The notes below the pieces were generated by a model, which ran no database searches, had not been told where the DNA came from, and was given only the letters and a program-made list of their open reading frames with translations. Shown here piece after piece: positions 1 to 8,276 of a stretch of DNA of 16,838 bases (positions are counted from its first letter, which is position 1; every line of letters starts with the position of its first letter). The stretch comes from Clostridiales bacterium (GTDB lineage: Bacteria > Bacillota > Clostridia > Christensenellales > Aristaeellaceae): positions 1 through 16,838 of the forward strand of contig SFFC01000044.1 in the NCBI GenBank assembly GCA_004556985.1. Direction: 5' to 3'. Both the position numbers and the translations under genes were made by a program.

Positions 1-190
1 TTGCCTCTGAATTCATGCGTCGTGGATCAAACCCGTTTCAATCGCAGGATGCTTCGCATCCTGCTCTGAAACTACGTTTTCATGAGTTGATTGGAACGTC
101 GGGCTGCCGCCCAAGCCTGCCAAGGGACTTCGCCCCTTGACCCCATGTTCGCTTCGCGGCTGTCCTCCAGCCCATAGACAATTCACCGCG
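1..190. other. Non-coding hairpin-rich stretch
   Basis: No credible gene. Four inverted repeats are visible. The strongest is 35-72: an outer stem GTTTCA/TGAAAC encloses a perfect 9-bp stem GCAGGATGC/GCATCCTGC with a 3-nt loop. Smaller ones are 101-112 (GGGC/GCCC), 121-139 (CAAGGG/CCCTTG) and 158-172 (GGCT/AGCC). None has a proper T-run on the minus strand, so a classic terminator for the GtrII gene ending at 191 is not shown, although the 158-172 or 121-139 hairpins might slow polymerase. The cluster resembles an intergenic repeat element, but no second copy lies in the window. Confidence 0.5.
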
Positions 191-1765
191 TTACTTCCCG
201 CTCAGCCTGACGACGACGGTGCCGTCGCTCACCCGGCAGCTGCCCTCCGCCGGGAAAACCGGCATCGCCTGCACGTCCTCGCGCAGGGCGAGCATATCCG
301 CCTCATAATAGCTGACCAGATTGCAGGGATAGCCCATGATCTCCCACATGTACCAGGTGAGTTCTTCCTGGTTGGTCGCGGCAAAGTTGTTCTGTGCCGC
401 GTCGAAGTCCGTCAGATGCTCAAAGCCCGCGCGCTGCGATGCCAGCGGCGAATCCTCCAGCGAGCCCAGCAGCGCCACGGGCGTCACGCCCGGATCGTAG
501 CCCTCCGTCTTCTCCACGCGGTCGAGCACGCGGGTCATGATCGAGAGCGTGCTCTGCTGCTCGAGGTTCTTCTTGAGATAGACCTGGTTGGAGAAGATCA
601 CCGCGCTCAGCAGCAGCACGCCCACGCCCGCGCCCAGCGCGACGCCGGCCGCGCGGCCCAAAGGCTGCTGCCTCTCCCGCAGGTCAAAGAGCATCAGCAC
701 GCCGGCCGCGAGCAGCCAGCAGGCGCCGGTCTGCGCCGTCGAGGAAGGCGCCTCGCCGGCAAACACGGGCAAATTGGCCGCCAGCGGCAGTGCCAGAACC
801 AGCAGCGCCGCCAGCGCGCAAACGCCCCTTCTGCGGCCCCGCAGCAGCAGGATCAGCAGCGCGGCGCCGCCCGCCAGAAGCAACGCGCCCAGCACGCCGC
901 ACAGCACGCGATAGGCTGTCATCGGCTGAACCAGCTGCCGGATCGGCTCCAGCCAGGCGCCCAAAAGGCCTCCCTGCGCCGCGCCCAGCGGCCTTTGCAG
1001 CGCAGCCTGCCCGTCAAGCCCCAGGCGGCGCGTCATCACGGCATACCCGGCGACATGCAGCACCGCCCCAGCCAGGAGCGCGAGCGCGCCCCGGCCAAGA
1101 AGACTCAGCGCAGCGCAGGGCCTTTCCCCCTCCAGCAGCATGCGCAGCGCGATGAGCGCCAGCAGCGCCGCCCCGGCGGAAAGCATCTGCGCGCGCAGCG
1201 CCGCGCCCGCGCCAAAGAGCACGGCAGCGGCCGCCGTGCCCGGCCAGCCCATCCCCGCGGCCGCTCCGCCCAGCACGCACAGCAGCAGCGCCAGGAAGCA
1301 GGCGTCGGCGATGTGAAGCTGCGACGCGTTGATCGCCGTCACGCAGGCGTTCAGGCTGAGCACGCCGCACAGCAGCGTCAGCGGCAGGCGCGTGCGGATA
1401 TGCAGCGCCTGCGCCGCGACCGCCGCCGTCAGCGCGAGATACAGGCAGCTGAGCAGCCCGACGAGCATCGGCGCGGAGAGCTTCCCCCGCAGCGCCCAGT
1501 ACAGCGGCTGCGCCCAGCTGCCCGAGCTGATCTGCGCCGAGCGCAGCACGGTTGGGTTGAGCGCCACGCCGCTGCCCGAATAGCCGATGTTGAACCAGCA
1601 AAAGGCGTGACCGATCAGCAGAAACAAAAGCGTACAGAGCGCGGCATACAGCATCCTGCGTCTTGACGGTTCCGTTTTCAAAAGGTCTTTCAAGGTTTCA
1701 AGGCTCCTTCCATCCTCACAGGCAGGCCGCGCGGCCTCTGTCTCCGCTTTACCGGGATCTATCAT
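191..1765 (-). CDS. GtrII-like membrane glucosyltransferase (paralogue 1)
   Basis: A 524-aa polytopic membrane protein of the glucosyltransferase GtrII type. Seen: about ten hydrophobic segments, then a soluble tail of roughly 128 residues from about residue 397. The N-terminal loop has the pattern 'qPLYWaLRGKLSAPMLVGLL', shared with the neighbour's 'QPLYWLVRGYITAPPVVGLF'. The tail motif QSTLSIMTRVLDRVE is also shared (QSTLSVMTRVLDLLE), so the two genes are paralogues. Known of the family: such proteins transfer glucosyl groups from a lipid-linked donor to surface polysaccharide outside the membrane. The ATG at 1765 is chosen because it overlaps the TGA of the upstream gene as ATGA, which indicates translational coupling; there is no good Shine-Dalgarno sequence of its own. 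A longer start at 1807 would run 46 bases into the neighbour. The acceptor glycan is unknown. Another multi-pass glycosyltransferase of the GT-C type is the main alternative. Confidence 0.72.
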   Translation of the reverse strand: MIDPGKAETEAARPACEDGRSLETLKDLLKTEPSRRRMLYAALCTLLFLLIGHAFCWFNIGYSGSGVALNPTVLRSAQISSGSWAQPLYWALRGKLSAPMLVGLLSCLYLALTAAVAAQALHIRTRLPLTLLCGVLSLNACVTAINASQLHIADACFLALLLCVLGGAAAGMGWPGTAAAAVLFGAGAALRAQMLSAGAALLALIALRMLLEGERPCAALSLLGRGALALLAGAVLHVAGYAVMTRRLGLDGQAALQRPLGAAQGGLLGAWLEPIRQLVQPMTAYRVLCGVLGALLLAGGAALLILLLRGRRRGVCALAALLVLALPLAANLPVFAGEAPSSTAQTGACWLLAAGVLMLFDLRERQQPLGRAAGVALGAGVGVLLLSAVIFSNQVYLKKNLEQQSTLSIMTRVLDRVEKTEGYDPGVTPVALLGSLEDSPLASQRAGFEHLTDFDAAQNNFAATNQEELTWYMWEIMGYPCNLVSYYEADMLALREDVQAMPVFPAEGSCRVSDGTVVVRLSGK

Positions 1766-3303
1766 TTCAGCCGGACAAAGGCGATCCCGTCGATGATCTG
1801 CACGCAATCCGGATCCGGAAAGGCTGGGATGTCCTGTGTGATCGGATCCTTTGTGTAGTCCATGCTGACCTCCCAGCGAACCAGGTTGACCCGGTATCCC
1901 AGCAGCGTCTGCAGGTACCAGGCGTGCGAGCGGTCATAGGCGTCCGCATAGGTCGAGCGCATGCCCTGAAACTCGGAGATGTCCTCAAAGCCCGGGCGGA
2001 TCATCGCCACCTTGGACGCGGTCAGATAGTTCAGCAGCACGACCGGCGTCTCGCCCGGCACATAGCTCTCCTCCTCCTCAAGCAGATCAAGCACGCGCGT
2101 CATGACGGAGAGCGTGCTCTGCAGCTCGAGGTCGCGCTTCATGTAGAGCGTATTGGCCGTCAGGATGCTGACGCCCAGCACCCCCGCCAGCAGCGCGGGC
2201 GTCGCCGCGCGCAGCACAGCCGGGCGGACGGGCACGGCCTCCCCCACGCGCTCAGCCAGCATCACGCAGAGCACATAGAAGAAGAAATACGCGTAGTTCA
2301 TCAGCATGTGGACGATGCCCTTGGAGATGAACGTCACGAAGTTCATGCCAAAGGGCAGCAGCGCGAGGATCAGCAGGATCAACCCCTTGGACGCCGGCGG
2401 GAGCCTGCGGATCAGGCAGACCAGCGCGCCGAGCGCCAGCACGGCCAGCAGCACGTTGACCGCGGGCGGGAGAAAGGTCGCGTCCTCCGGCGCAAAGAAA
2501 TAGCGCAGCGGTCCCAGATATGTCTTTTTCAGCAGGCCGGGAATCGAGGAGAGCGCATAATGGCCCACCTCGGCCACGGTATTGTACTCGCCGGAGACCG
2601 TCGTGCCGTAGAGCGAAATCGCGAGCGGATAGACGAGCGCATAGAGCAGCAGGCCCGCGAGCATCGCGCCCGCGTGGCCAAGGCCCTCGACAAACAGCGC
2701 GCCGGGCCGCTCGCCTGAAAGCGCACGGGCGAGCAGCATGAGCATCACCAGCGTGGCCGCGGCCTGCAGATAGCTCTGATACAGCCCCAGCGCCATGCAG
2801 TAGAGCAGCGGGCTGAGCAGAAAGCCCCGGCGAAAGCGCGTCTGCACATAGACCGCCGCTGCGCACAGCAGCAGCGAAAGCATGTACACATCCACCCAGG
2901 GCAGGTAGGAGGCATACGACACGCAGAGCGTCTCGTTGACCGCGAGCACCCCGCAGGTCAGCGCGATGCCCGGCCGGCTTCGGATGCCCGTCATCGCGAG
3001 CACGAGCAGCACGGCGCCGGTTAAAAACGCCGTCGCAAACAGGCCGACGACGGGAGGCGCGGTGATGTAGCCGCGCACCAGCCAATACAGCGGCTGCATG
3101 AACCGGCCCAGGGCAATCTGCGTCTCGATGTCGACCTGCTCGGCGATGAGCATCGCATCGAGCCCGAAGCCCGCGTTCAAAAAGCGGTACGCATGCGCCA
3201 GCAGCGTCAGCACCACCGTGCAGACGACGGCAAAGCGCGCGTCCCTCGCCGTCAGCGGACGCCTGCGCGGCGCCTCCCGCCGCTCAGCAATCCCAATCCT
3301 CAT
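1762..3303 (-). CDS. GtrII-like membrane glucosyltransferase (paralogue 2)
   Basis: A 513-aa polytopic membrane protein. Seen: the first hydrophobic segment at about residues 23-40, a loop with Asp49 in 'NAGFGLDAML' and 'LGRFMQPLYWLVRGY', many further membrane segments, and a soluble C-terminal tail of about 126 residues from residue 388. This fits the GtrII family of O-antigen/teichoic-type glucosyltransferases, in which an early acidic residue is expected to be catalytic; the specific assignment of Asp49 is inference. It is clearly paralogous to the next gene. The ATG at 3303 (AAGGG 11 nt upstream) is chosen over the upstream in-frame ATGs because it keeps the overlap with the acetyltransferase gene to 20 bp; the N-terminus MRIGIAERREAPRRRPL is basic, as expected before the first membrane helix. 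It lies in a tight run acetyltransferase - GtrII - GtrII, so co-expression is likely. Confidence 0.74.
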   Translation of the reverse strand: MRIGIAERREAPRRRPLTARDARFAVVCTVVLTLLAHAYRFLNAGFGLDAMLIAEQVDIETQIALGRFMQPLYWLVRGYITAPPVVGLFATAFLTGAVLLVLAMTGIRSRPGIALTCGVLAVNETLCVSYASYLPWVDVYMLSLLLCAAAVYVQTRFRRGFLLSPLLYCMALGLYQSYLQAAATLVMLMLLARALSGERPGALFVEGLGHAGAMLAGLLLYALVYPLAISLYGTTVSGEYNTVAEVGHYALSSIPGLLKKTYLGPLRYFFAPEDATFLPPAVNVLLAVLALGALVCLIRRLPPASKGLILLILALLPFGMNFVTFISKGIVHMLMNYAYFFFYVLCVMLAERVGEAVPVRPAVLRAATPALLAGVLGVSILTANTLYMKRDLELQSTLSVMTRVLDLLEEEESYVPGETPVVLLNYLTASKVAMIRPGFEDISEFQGMRSTYADAYDRSHAWYLQTLLGYRVNLVRWEVSMDYTKDPITQDIPAFPDPDCVQIIDGIAFVRLK

Positions 3304-3925
3304 TGATCCGCACACCCTTGCGAGCATAGAGCAGGTCCTCATCCGTGATGCTGCGCACCGGGCGGCAAGGCACGCCGAAGGCGACCGTGTTGGCCGGCAC
3401 GTCATGCGTGACGACGCTGCCCGCGCCGATGACGCTGTTTTCCCCGATCGTCACGCCGGGCAAGATGACGACGTTGGCGCCGATCCACACATGCGCGCCG
3501 ATGCGCACAGGGAGCGAGAACTGCGCGCCCTTGTCGCGATACGACGGATGGATGGGGTGCCCGGTCGTGGAGATCGTGACATTCGGCGCGAACATCACAT
3601 GGTCGCCGATCTCGACCAGGCCATCGTCGACGACAGTCAGGTTGAAGTTCGCGTAGACGTTGTCGCCGATGTGCGTGTTGCAGCCGTAGGCGAAGTGGAT
3701 CGGCGCCTCCATCCAGAGGTTCTTGCCCACGCTGCCCAGCAGGCGGCGCAGGATGTCGTTTTTGCGCTCCATGTCCGACGGCGGCGTCTGGCCATAGGCG
3801 AAGCAGAGCTCCTTGCACTGCCTGCGTTGGCGGTCGATCTCCTGCTCGTAGGCGATGTCCTCCGGGGATGCATGACCGAATTCCACGTAGACCTGGCCGG
3901 TCTTCATCTGCTTTTCAAGGCTCAT
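3284..3925 (-). CDS. Maltose/galactoside-type sugar O-acetyltransferase
   Basis: A 213-aa acyltransferase with a left-handed beta-helix. It moves an acetyl group from acetyl-CoA to a sugar hydroxyl, in the cytosol. Seen: an N-terminal helical region of the maltose-acetyltransferase type (residues 1-60), then hexapeptide repeats (about 76-185) such as 'IGDNVY', 'IGDHVM', 'IGAHVWIGANVVILPGVTIG' and 'IGAGSVV'. His123 in 'STTGHPIHPSYR' sits where LacA/Maa enzymes carry the catalytic histidine. The length is normal for the family. The ATG at 3925 is chosen because GGGAGG lies 8 nt upstream; an upstream in-frame ATG at 3973 has no such site. The gene overlaps the start of the downstream GtrII gene by 20 bp. 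That context suggests the acetylated product is a glycan precursor rather than free maltose (inference). Confidence 0.88.
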   Translation of the reverse strand: MSLEKQMKTGQVYVEFGHASPEDIAYEQEIDRQRRQCKELCFAYGQTPPSDMERKNDILRRLLGSVGKNLWMEAPIHFAYGCNTHIGDNVYANFNLTVVDDGLVEIGDHVMFAPNVTISTTGHPIHPSYRDKGAQFSLPVRIGAHVWIGANVVILPGVTIGENSVIGAGSVVTHDVPANTVAFGVPCRPVRSITDEDLLYARKGVRINEDWDC

Positions 3926-3971
3926 CGTTCGTTCCTCCCGTGTGTCGTTGTCATTTCGGCCCATCCGGGCC

Positions 3972-4007
3972 AAAAGGCCGCCGGTGGGTTCTTCCCGCCC
4001 GGCGGCC
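3972..4007 (-). terminator. Hairpin between M18 and acetyltransferase genes
   Basis: A 9-bp stem (3976-3984 GGCCGCCGG with 3999-4007 CCGGCGGCC) with a further GGG/CCC inside and a TTCTT loop (plus-strand reading). It is followed on the minus strand by TTTTGG. It sits just after the stop of the M18 gene. The T-run is short, so partial termination is likelier than a full stop. No separate promoter for the acetyltransferase is visible in the 90-bp gap. Confidence 0.5.
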
Positions 4008-4015
4008 CCAATCGC

Positions 4016-5413
4016 TCAGCCCTCAACCGGCCCCGCGTCCCGCAGGAACGCGCAGTAGCAGCGATAGCCCTCGTAGAGATCGACCTTGCTGATCACCTCG
4101 TAGGGCGCATGCATCGAGAGCACCGGGATGCCGGAGTCGATGACATTCATGCCGTACTTGGCGCACATGTAGGCGATCGTTCCGCCGCCGCCCACGTCCA
4201 CGCGGCCCAGCTCCGCCGTCTGGAACGCCACGCCAGCCTCGTCCATGATCCGGCGCAGCGAGGCGATGTATTCGGCGTTGGCGTCGTTGGAGCCGCCCTT
4301 GCCGCGGCTGCCGGTGAACTTGTTGAAGCAGACGCCGCGGCCCAGGAACGCCGCGTTCTTCTTCTCGAAGACCTGCGCGAACGCCGGGTCAAAGCCCGCG
4401 CTCACGTCGCTGGAGAGCATGCGGCTGCTGCCAAGCGCGCGGCGCAGCGCGAGGTCGCCCGGCTCCCCGGCGAGCGCGCAGAGCTCGGCGACGATGTTCT
4501 CAAAGAAGCGGGAATCCATGCCCGTCGCGCCGACGCTGCCGATCTCCTCCTTGTCGGTCAGCACGCAGCAGAGCGTGTACTCCGGCACGCCCTCAAAGTC
4601 GAGCACAGCCGCCAGGGACGGGTAGGCGCAGACGCGGTCATCGTGGCCATAGGCCAGGATCATGCTGCGGTCAAAGCCCACCTCGCGCGCGCGGCCCGCC
4701 GGCACGACCTCCAGCTCGGCGGAGAGGAAATCCTCCTCCTCGACGCCGTACTGCTCCTTGAGGAGCTTCAGGACGCCCGCCTTGACGGGCTCCTTCTCCT
4801 CGCCCTCCAGCGGCCTTCCGCCGACGAGCAGGTTGAGCGCTTCGCCCTCGATGATGTCCTTCGCGGTCTTGCCCATCTGCTCCGCCGCCAGATGCGGGAG
4901 CAGGTCGGTGATGTAGAACACGGGCTCGTCGTCGCGCTCGCCGATGCTGACGGTCACGACGGAGCCGTCCTTTTTGGCGATCACGCCGTGCAGCGCGAGC
5001 GGCGAGGCCAGCCACTGATACTTCTTGATGCCGCCGTAGTAGTGGGTATCGAGATAGGCAAAGCCCTCCTCCTCGTAGAGCGGATTCTGCTTGATATCGA
5101 TGCGCGGCGAATCGATATGCGCGCCGACGATGTTCATGCCCTCGCTCAGCGGATGGCGGCCCAGCACAAAGGCCACGAAGCACTTGCCCATCCAGGCGCG
5201 ATAGACGCGGTCGCCCGCGGCGAGCCTGCGGTTTTCGCGGATGCAGTCCGCCAGATTCACAAAGCCCTTTTCCCGGCTCAGCTTTTCGGAAACCGTCACG
5301 CACTCGCGCTCGGTCTTGCCCGCGTCGATATAGGCGCAATACGCCCTGCTCATCGCCTCAATCTGAGCGAGCTCCGCTTCGCTGCGGCCCGCCCATGCGT
5401 TCCTTCTCTCCAT
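4016..5413 (-). CDS. M18 family aminopeptidase
   Basis: A 465-aa cytosolic metallo-aminopeptidase, expected to remove N-terminal residues (acidic ones in the characterised eukaryotic members) from peptides. Seen: all expected metal and catalytic positions of clan MH / family M18, namely His99 in 'GAHIDSPR', Asp258 in 'YGHDDR', the Glu289-Glu290 pair in 'DKEEIGSVG', Asp336 in 'LSSDVSAG' and His435 in 'LSMHAPYE'. Length and motif order match the bacterial M18 group that forms large homo-oligomers. The ATG at 5413 has AGAGAGG about 10 nt upstream. It is the first gene after promoter 5485-5513. Its link to the downstream glycan genes is only positional; peptide turnover is the safe role. Confidence 0.93.
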   Translation of the reverse strand: MERRNAWAGRSEAELAQIEAMSRAYCAYIDAGKTERECVTVSEKLSREKGFVNLADCIRENRRLAAGDRVYRAWMGKCFVAFVLGRHPLSEGMNIVGAHIDSPRIDIKQNPLYEEEGFAYLDTHYYGGIKKYQWLASPLALHGVIAKKDGSVVTVSIGERDDEPVFYITDLLPHLAAEQMGKTAKDIIEGEALNLLVGGRPLEGEEKEPVKAGVLKLLKEQYGVEEEDFLSAELEVVPAGRAREVGFDRSMILAYGHDDRVCAYPSLAAVLDFEGVPEYTLCCVLTDKEEIGSVGATGMDSRFFENIVAELCALAGEPGDLALRRALGSSRMLSSDVSAGFDPAFAQVFEKKNAAFLGRGVCFNKFTGSRGKGGSNDANAEYIASLRRIMDEAGVAFQTAELGRVDVGGGGTIAYMCAKYGMNVIDSGIPVLSMHAPYEVISKVDLYEGYRCYCAFLRDAGPVEG

Positions 5414-5484
5414 TCCGGTTCAACCTCTCTTCCGTCTCTTCGATCTGCGACCGCCGCACTTTGGATTCGGCCGTCAACATTCTT

Positions 5485-5513
5485 ATTATAGCCGATCTTT
5501 CCGCCCGCTTCAA
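5485..5513 (-). promoter_or_regulatory. Sigma-A-type promoter for the M18 gene
   Basis: On the minus strand TTGAAG (5508-5513), a 17-bp spacer and TATAAT (5485-5490), about 70 bp upstream of the M18 start codon. The hexamers and spacing are near consensus, and the promoter lies between the M20 terminator and the M18 gene. Confidence 0.85.
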
Positions 5514-5536
5514 GCCTTCCCGCCTGAGAGCAGCAG

Positions 5537-5573
5537 AAAAGGAGCGCCGGGAAAGCAGCTTCCCCGGCGCTCC
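5537..5573 (-). terminator. Intrinsic terminator of the YfcC-M20 operon
   Basis: GGAGCGCCGGG pairs with CCCGGCGCTCC (5541-5573; 11-bp stem, loop of about 10), and is followed on the minus strand by TTTTCTG. It lies 24 bp after the stop codon of the M20 gene. Confidence 0.9.
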
Positions 5574-5596
5574 GCATCGCCTTATCCTGTCCGGCC

Positions 5597-6763
5597 TCAG
5601 GCCCTCTTCCTCGCCTCTTCAAAGTCGGCCCACATCTTCCTGAGCAGCGCAGGATCGCTCAGGATGTCGCAGGCCGTGCCGGCCAGCGTCTTGGCGCCGT
5701 AGAGGATGGCGTCATGACCCTCCTGCGTCTTGCCCGCGTCCACGAAGGCCTGCGAGTGGCTCGACGTCCCCGCGGGGACGAACTTGACGCGGATGCAGCA
5801 GCCCGGCATGTGGTTGGTCACGTTGCCGAAGTCCGTGCTGCCCGTCTTTTTGCGCACGGGGCCCAGGCCCGGCGCGCCGCAGGCGCGCGCGTTGTCCATC
5901 AGGACGTCGTTGAGCGCGTAGCAGGGCACCTTGTTGTCCAGCGACTTCTCCTGCACGATCTCAAAGTCGACGTCCGCCATCATTGCCGCGCCCTCGATGA
6001 TCTTTTTGAAGCGCGCGCAGACGTCGTTGAGCACGTCGCGCGAATAGCTGCGCAGCGAGAATTCGCCGATCGCCCGCGCGGGCACGACGTTCGTCGGCCC
6101 CGGGCTCTCCTTGATGGTGTAATGCATGCGCGTGTCCTCGCGCACATGCTCGCGCAGAAACTCGATGCCGTTGAACGCGAGCAGCAGCGCATCCAGCGCG
6201 CTGCGCCCCTTCTCCGGCGCGAGCGCCGCATGCGCGCCCACGCCCCGGAAGGTGACGAGGAAATTGGAGAGGGCGAGGCTCTTCTCGTCCACGCAGGTAT
6301 CCGGCCCGCCGTGCATCATCAGCGCGACGTCGATATCCCGAAAGCAGCCGTCCTCCCACATGGAGACCTTCGCGCTGCGCGTCTCCTCCGCCGGCGTGCC
6401 GTAGACGATCACGCTGAAGGGCTGCGCAAAGCCCGCCTTCTTGAGCGCGACGGCCGCCGCGCAAATGCAGGGGCCCTGCAGATGATGGCCGCAGCCATGA
6501 CCGAGCCCGCGAAGGGCGTCGTATTCGCAGAGCAGACCGATGCGCGGCCCGCCCTCGCCCTGGCTGTACACGGCGCGGAAGGCCGTCGGCCAGCCCTTGA
6601 GTCCGCGCTCCACGGCAAAGCCGTGCTCCTCGAGGTAATCCTCCAGCAGGGCGCTCGCCTCGACCTCCTCGCCGTCATACTCGGGATGGTCGTGGATATA
6701 GTCCGCGATGTCAAAGAGCCGCTCGCGCTGCGCGTCGATCAGATCATAGAGCCTTTCCTTCAA
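5597..6763 (-). CDS. M20 family amidohydrolase/peptidase (AbgA/B-like)
   Basis: A 388-aa cytosolic metal-dependent amidohydrolase. Seen: 'CEYDALRGLGHGCGHH' (residues 79-94, with Cys91 and the His pair as metal ligands), 'GTPAEE' (122-127, general-base Glu), His151 in 'MMHGGPDT', His178 in 'VGAHAALAPEKGRSALDA' at the dimerisation-domain boundary, and 'SSHSQAF' (334-340) near the C-terminus. This layout fits the aminobenzoyl-glutamate / aminoacylase-like branch of M20, which cleaves N-acylated or dipeptide-like substrates. The start is TTG at 6763: AAAGGGGG lies 7 nt upstream and no ATG fits. It follows the YfcC carrier gene with a 13-bp gap, so the transported molecule is probably its substrate or precursor (inference). 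Confidence 0.9.
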   Translation of the reverse strand: MKERLYDLIDAQRERLFDIADYIHDHPEYDGEEVEASALLEDYLEEHGFAVERGLKGWPTAFRAVYSQGEGGPRIGLLCEYDALRGLGHGCGHHLQGPCICAAAVALKKAGFAQPFSVIVYGTPAEETRSAKVSMWEDGCFRDIDVALMMHGGPDTCVDEKSLALSNFLVTFRGVGAHAALAPEKGRSALDALLLAFNGIEFLREHVREDTRMHYTIKESPGPTNVVPARAIGEFSLRSYSRDVLNDVCARFKKIIEGAAMMADVDFEIVQEKSLDNKVPCYALNDVLMDNARACGAPGLGPVRKKTGSTDFGNVTNHMPGCCIRVKFVPAGTSSHSQAFVDAGKTQEGHDAILYGAKTLAGTACDILSDPALLRKMWADFEEARKRA

Positions 6764-6776
6764 GGTGGATCCCCCT

Positions 6777-8189
6777 TTACATCGGGCCGAAGCCGATCAT
6801 CTGCGCGACGACGACGAGCACGGCGCCCACCGCAAACCAGACGAGGAAGAGCTTCCACATGAAGCGCATCCAGCGGTCATAGGGCACGTTGCCCGCGCTC
6901 AGAATGCCCATCAGCGCGGTCGAGGTCGGCAGAATGTAGTTGCAGAAGCCGTCGCCGAAGTTGAAGGAGAGCACGCAGGTCTGGCGCGTGATGCCCAGCA
7001 GGTCGGACAGCGGGATCATGATCGGCATGACGGCCGCCGCCTGGCCGGAACCGGAGGTCAGGAAGACGTTGATGACCGTATTGGCGAAGAGCATGCCCAC
7101 GCCCAGCAGTGCGGAGGGCAGGCCGGTCAGCATGACGGCGAGCGCATGGACGATGGTATCGGTGATGACGCCGGCGGAGAGCACGCCGCCGATCGCGCGG
7201 GCGAAGCCGATGATGAAGCCCGCGGCGAGCATCTTCTTGCAGCCGTTCATGAACTCCGCGCAGATCTTGTTGGCGCCGAAGCCCGCGAGGATGCCCACGA
7301 CGACGGAGAAGACGAGGAACGCGGCGCTCTGCTCGGCAAAGCCCCAGCCCTGATAGATGCAGCCGTAGACGATCAGCACGAGCACGGCCACCAGCGCGAC
7401 GATACACAGCACCTTGCGCACATCCATCTCGCCGAAGTCCTCGAGCTTCGCGGATTTGAACTCGCTGGTCTTGTCCAGGTCGTACATCGGCGAGCACTCG
7501 GGGTTCTTGCGGACCTTCTTGGCATAGTGCACGAGCCACGCGCTCGTGACGACATAGTACACGGCGAAGCAGATCCAGCGGTAGCCGATGCCGGAATAGG
7601 TCGGCAACTCGGCGATCTTCTGCGCGACGAGCGTCGTGCTGACGTTGAGCGTGCCAGTCGAGAAGCCGATCGCGCCGCCCAGCAGGATGATGCCGACGCC
7701 GACGATGGAGTCAAGCCCCAGGCTCAGCGCGAGCATGACCGTGATGGGCGCAAAGCCGATGAACGTGTTGACGCCCTGCGTCGTGCAGATCAGCGCAAAG
7801 ACGAGCATCAGCACGGGGATGAAGATCTCCAGCCGGTTGGAGAAGCGCCGGGCGACCAGCGCGACCAGCGCCTGCAGCACGCCTGCGGAGGTCAGCATGT
7901 AGATCGCTCCGCCGCTGAAGAGCACCAACAGGATCAGGTCGGCGTTGGAGATGAACGCGTTGATGATGATCATCGGCACGTCCAACGGATTGACGGCCAC
8001 ATTCTCCACATACTCAAACGCGGAGGCGTCGACCACCTTGGTGCCCTGCGCGTTCTCCACGCGGGCATACTTGCCGCTGGGCACGACCCAGGTCAGCACC
8101 ACCGCAAAGGCGATGATGATCATCAGGATGACGAAGGTATGGGGCATCGTAAAGCCCTTTTTCTTGGTGGGGGTGGAAGTATGGGACAT
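6777..8189 (-). CDS. YfcC-family (DcuC-superfamily) membrane carrier
   Basis: A 470-aa polytopic inner-membrane transporter. Seen: a short charged N-terminus ('TPTKKKGF'), the signature 'MPHTFVILMIIIAFAVVLTWVVPSGKY', about 12 hydrophobic segments, a hydrophilic loop near residues 225-250, and conserved stretches 'GAIGFSTGTLNVSTT' and 'LTSGSGQAAAVMPIMIPLSD'. These fit the YfcC / C4-dicarboxylate anaerobic carrier-like family, which includes amino-acid and dipeptide-type carriers; the real substrate is unknown. AAAGGAG lies 8 nt upstream of the ATG at 8189. It is the first gene of a two-gene operon with an M20 amidohydrolase, a pairing that suggests uptake of a peptide or N-acyl amino acid that is then hydrolysed inside (inference). 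Confidence 0.9.
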   Translation of the reverse strand: MSHTSTPTKKKGFTMPHTFVILMIIIAFAVVLTWVVPSGKYARVENAQGTKVVDASAFEYVENVAVNPLDVPMIIINAFISNADLILLVLFSGGAIYMLTSAGVLQALVALVARRFSNRLEIFIPVLMLVFALICTTQGVNTFIGFAPITVMLALSLGLDSIVGVGIILLGGAIGFSTGTLNVSTTLVAQKIAELPTYSGIGYRWICFAVYYVVTSAWLVHYAKKVRKNPECSPMYDLDKTSEFKSAKLEDFGEMDVRKVLCIVALVAVLVLIVYGCIYQGWGFAEQSAAFLVFSVVVGILAGFGANKICAEFMNGCKKMLAAGFIIGFARAIGGVLSAGVITDTIVHALAVMLTGLPSALLGVGMLFANTVINVFLTSGSGQAAAVMPIMIPLSDLLGITRQTCVLSFNFGDGFCNYILPTSTALMGILSAGNVPYDRWMRFMWKLFLVWFAVGAVLVVVAQMIGFGPM

Positions 8190-8247
8190 AACAGCCGCTC
8201 CTTTTCTCTCGTTTGTACGGGCCGCCCGCCGGGCCGCCTGTGCCTCT

Positions 8248-8276
8248 ATTGTACACGACCCTGAATAGATTGTAAA
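8248..8276 (-). promoter_or_regulatory. Promoter of the YfcC-M20 operon
   Basis: Minus strand: TTTACA (8271-8276), a 17-bp spacer and TACAAT (8248-8253), about 58 bp upstream of the YfcC start codon. The -35 lies within an imperfect palindrome (see the operator entry). Confidence 0.8.

Noticed and set aside
137..1666. A 509-codon open frame on the plus strand, rich in Arg and Gln
   Set aside because: Antisense shadow of the GtrII gene; low-complexity composition, no ribosome binding site, no recognisable domain.
3098..5491. A 797-codon open frame on the plus strand
   Set aside because: It runs antisense across three well-supported genes (GtrII, acetyltransferase, M18 peptidase). Its product is an Arg/Ala/His-rich mixture with no fold or motif, as expected from the opposite strand of GC-rich genes.
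6765..8264. A 499-codon open frame opposite the YfcC gene
   Set aside because: The Asp/His/Arg-rich product is typical of the reverse strand of a membrane-protein gene; the minus-strand YfcC gene has a ribosome binding site, promoter and family motifs.
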